Source of the DNA: Chryseobacterium sp. FH2 | GTDB lineage: Bacteria; Bacteroidota; Bacteroidia; Flavobacteriales; Weeksellaceae | Assembly: GCF_001045455.1 (NCBI RefSeq) | Contig: NZ_LFNE01000003.1 | Location: 372,001-436,000 of the forward strand | DNA: 64,000 nt | Direction: 5' to 3' | Shown: positions 63,998-64,000 of the stretch, piece after piece | How the letters are laid out: every line of letters starts with the position of its first letter | How positions within the stretch are numbered: position 1 is the stretch's first letter | Notes under the pieces: model-generated | Seen by the model: only the letters and a program-made list of their open reading frames with translations | What the model was told of the DNA's origin: nothing | Database searches by the model: none | Made by a program: the position numbers and the translations under genes

Positions 63998-64000
63998 TTT

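Overview
The window looks like a chromosomal segment of a flavobacterium, most likely Chryseobacterium or a close relative (family Weeksellaceae). The grounds are AT-rich DNA, promoters of the Bacteroidota type (TTG, about 19 bases, TAnnTTTG), weak Shine-Dalgarno signals, GLPGLI and M56/BlaI proteins, Tex, TypA and YchF of flavobacterial type, and small double-glycine 'bacteriocin-like' peptides of the kind seen in Chryseobacterium. I saw no insertion sequence, prophage, integrase or CRISPR array. It reads as mostly core genome with short accessory patches.

Layout. 1-9.1 kb: end of an AraC-type regulator, a CsbD-like stress protein, a small unknown protein coupled to a ChaA-type cation/proton antiporter, a histone H1-like protein, a secreted M28 peptidase, Tex, a YceI lipoprotein, a DUF1294 protein and a PfpI/DJ-1 protein. 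9.2-15.1 kb: TypA, a GHL10-type glycosidase lipoprotein, ferritin and YchF. 15.1-17.7 kb: three tandem cysteine-rich double-glycine peptides, an AraC regulator and an SDR oxidoreductase, the last two sharing a dyad operator. 17.7-28.8 kb: methionine aminotransferase, an AIM24-like protein, a topoisomerase IV region (parE, small membrane protein, parC, rhomboid), a membrane-anchored AraC regulator and an SDR/epimerase pair. 28.7-31.4 kb: a DUF4180 gene broken by one stop codon, PrmC, YaaA and a YrdC-family protein. 31.5-31.8 kb: three identical initiator tRNA genes in an exact 112-bp tandem. 32-42.3 kb: BlaI/M56 pair with paired operators, GLPGLI protein, acetyltransferase, transaldolase-like aldolase, YdeI-like protein, TPR protein, peptidase E, PBP4-type DacB and a histidine kinase. 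42.4-48 kb: M61 and M1 peptidases, TatC and KdsD. 48.2-54.1 kb: RecQ, a glycosyltransferase, dihydrolipoyl dehydrogenase and a CvfB-like RNA-binding protein. 54.3-60.6 kb: a TetR-controlled TolC/adaptor/RND efflux operon. 60.9-64 kb: a J-domain/KTSC protein and MetE.

How genes work together. The efflux operon is a complete tripartite pump with its own repressor, whose promoter is bracketed by a 22-bp direct repeat. BlaI and the M56 protease form a signal-responsive repressor pair with ACTA-N6-TAGT dyads at the promoter. ParE and ParC form topoisomerase IV. PrmC and YaaA abut. Several secreted or periplasmic peptidases (M28, M61, M1, PBP4, PepE) suggest a peptide-using lifestyle.

The strongest candidate for something new is the peptide cluster at 15.1-15.7 kb. 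All three share an exactly spaced 24-residue leader and a conserved C-x6-C-x4-C end, and no dedicated maturation or export gene lies nearby.
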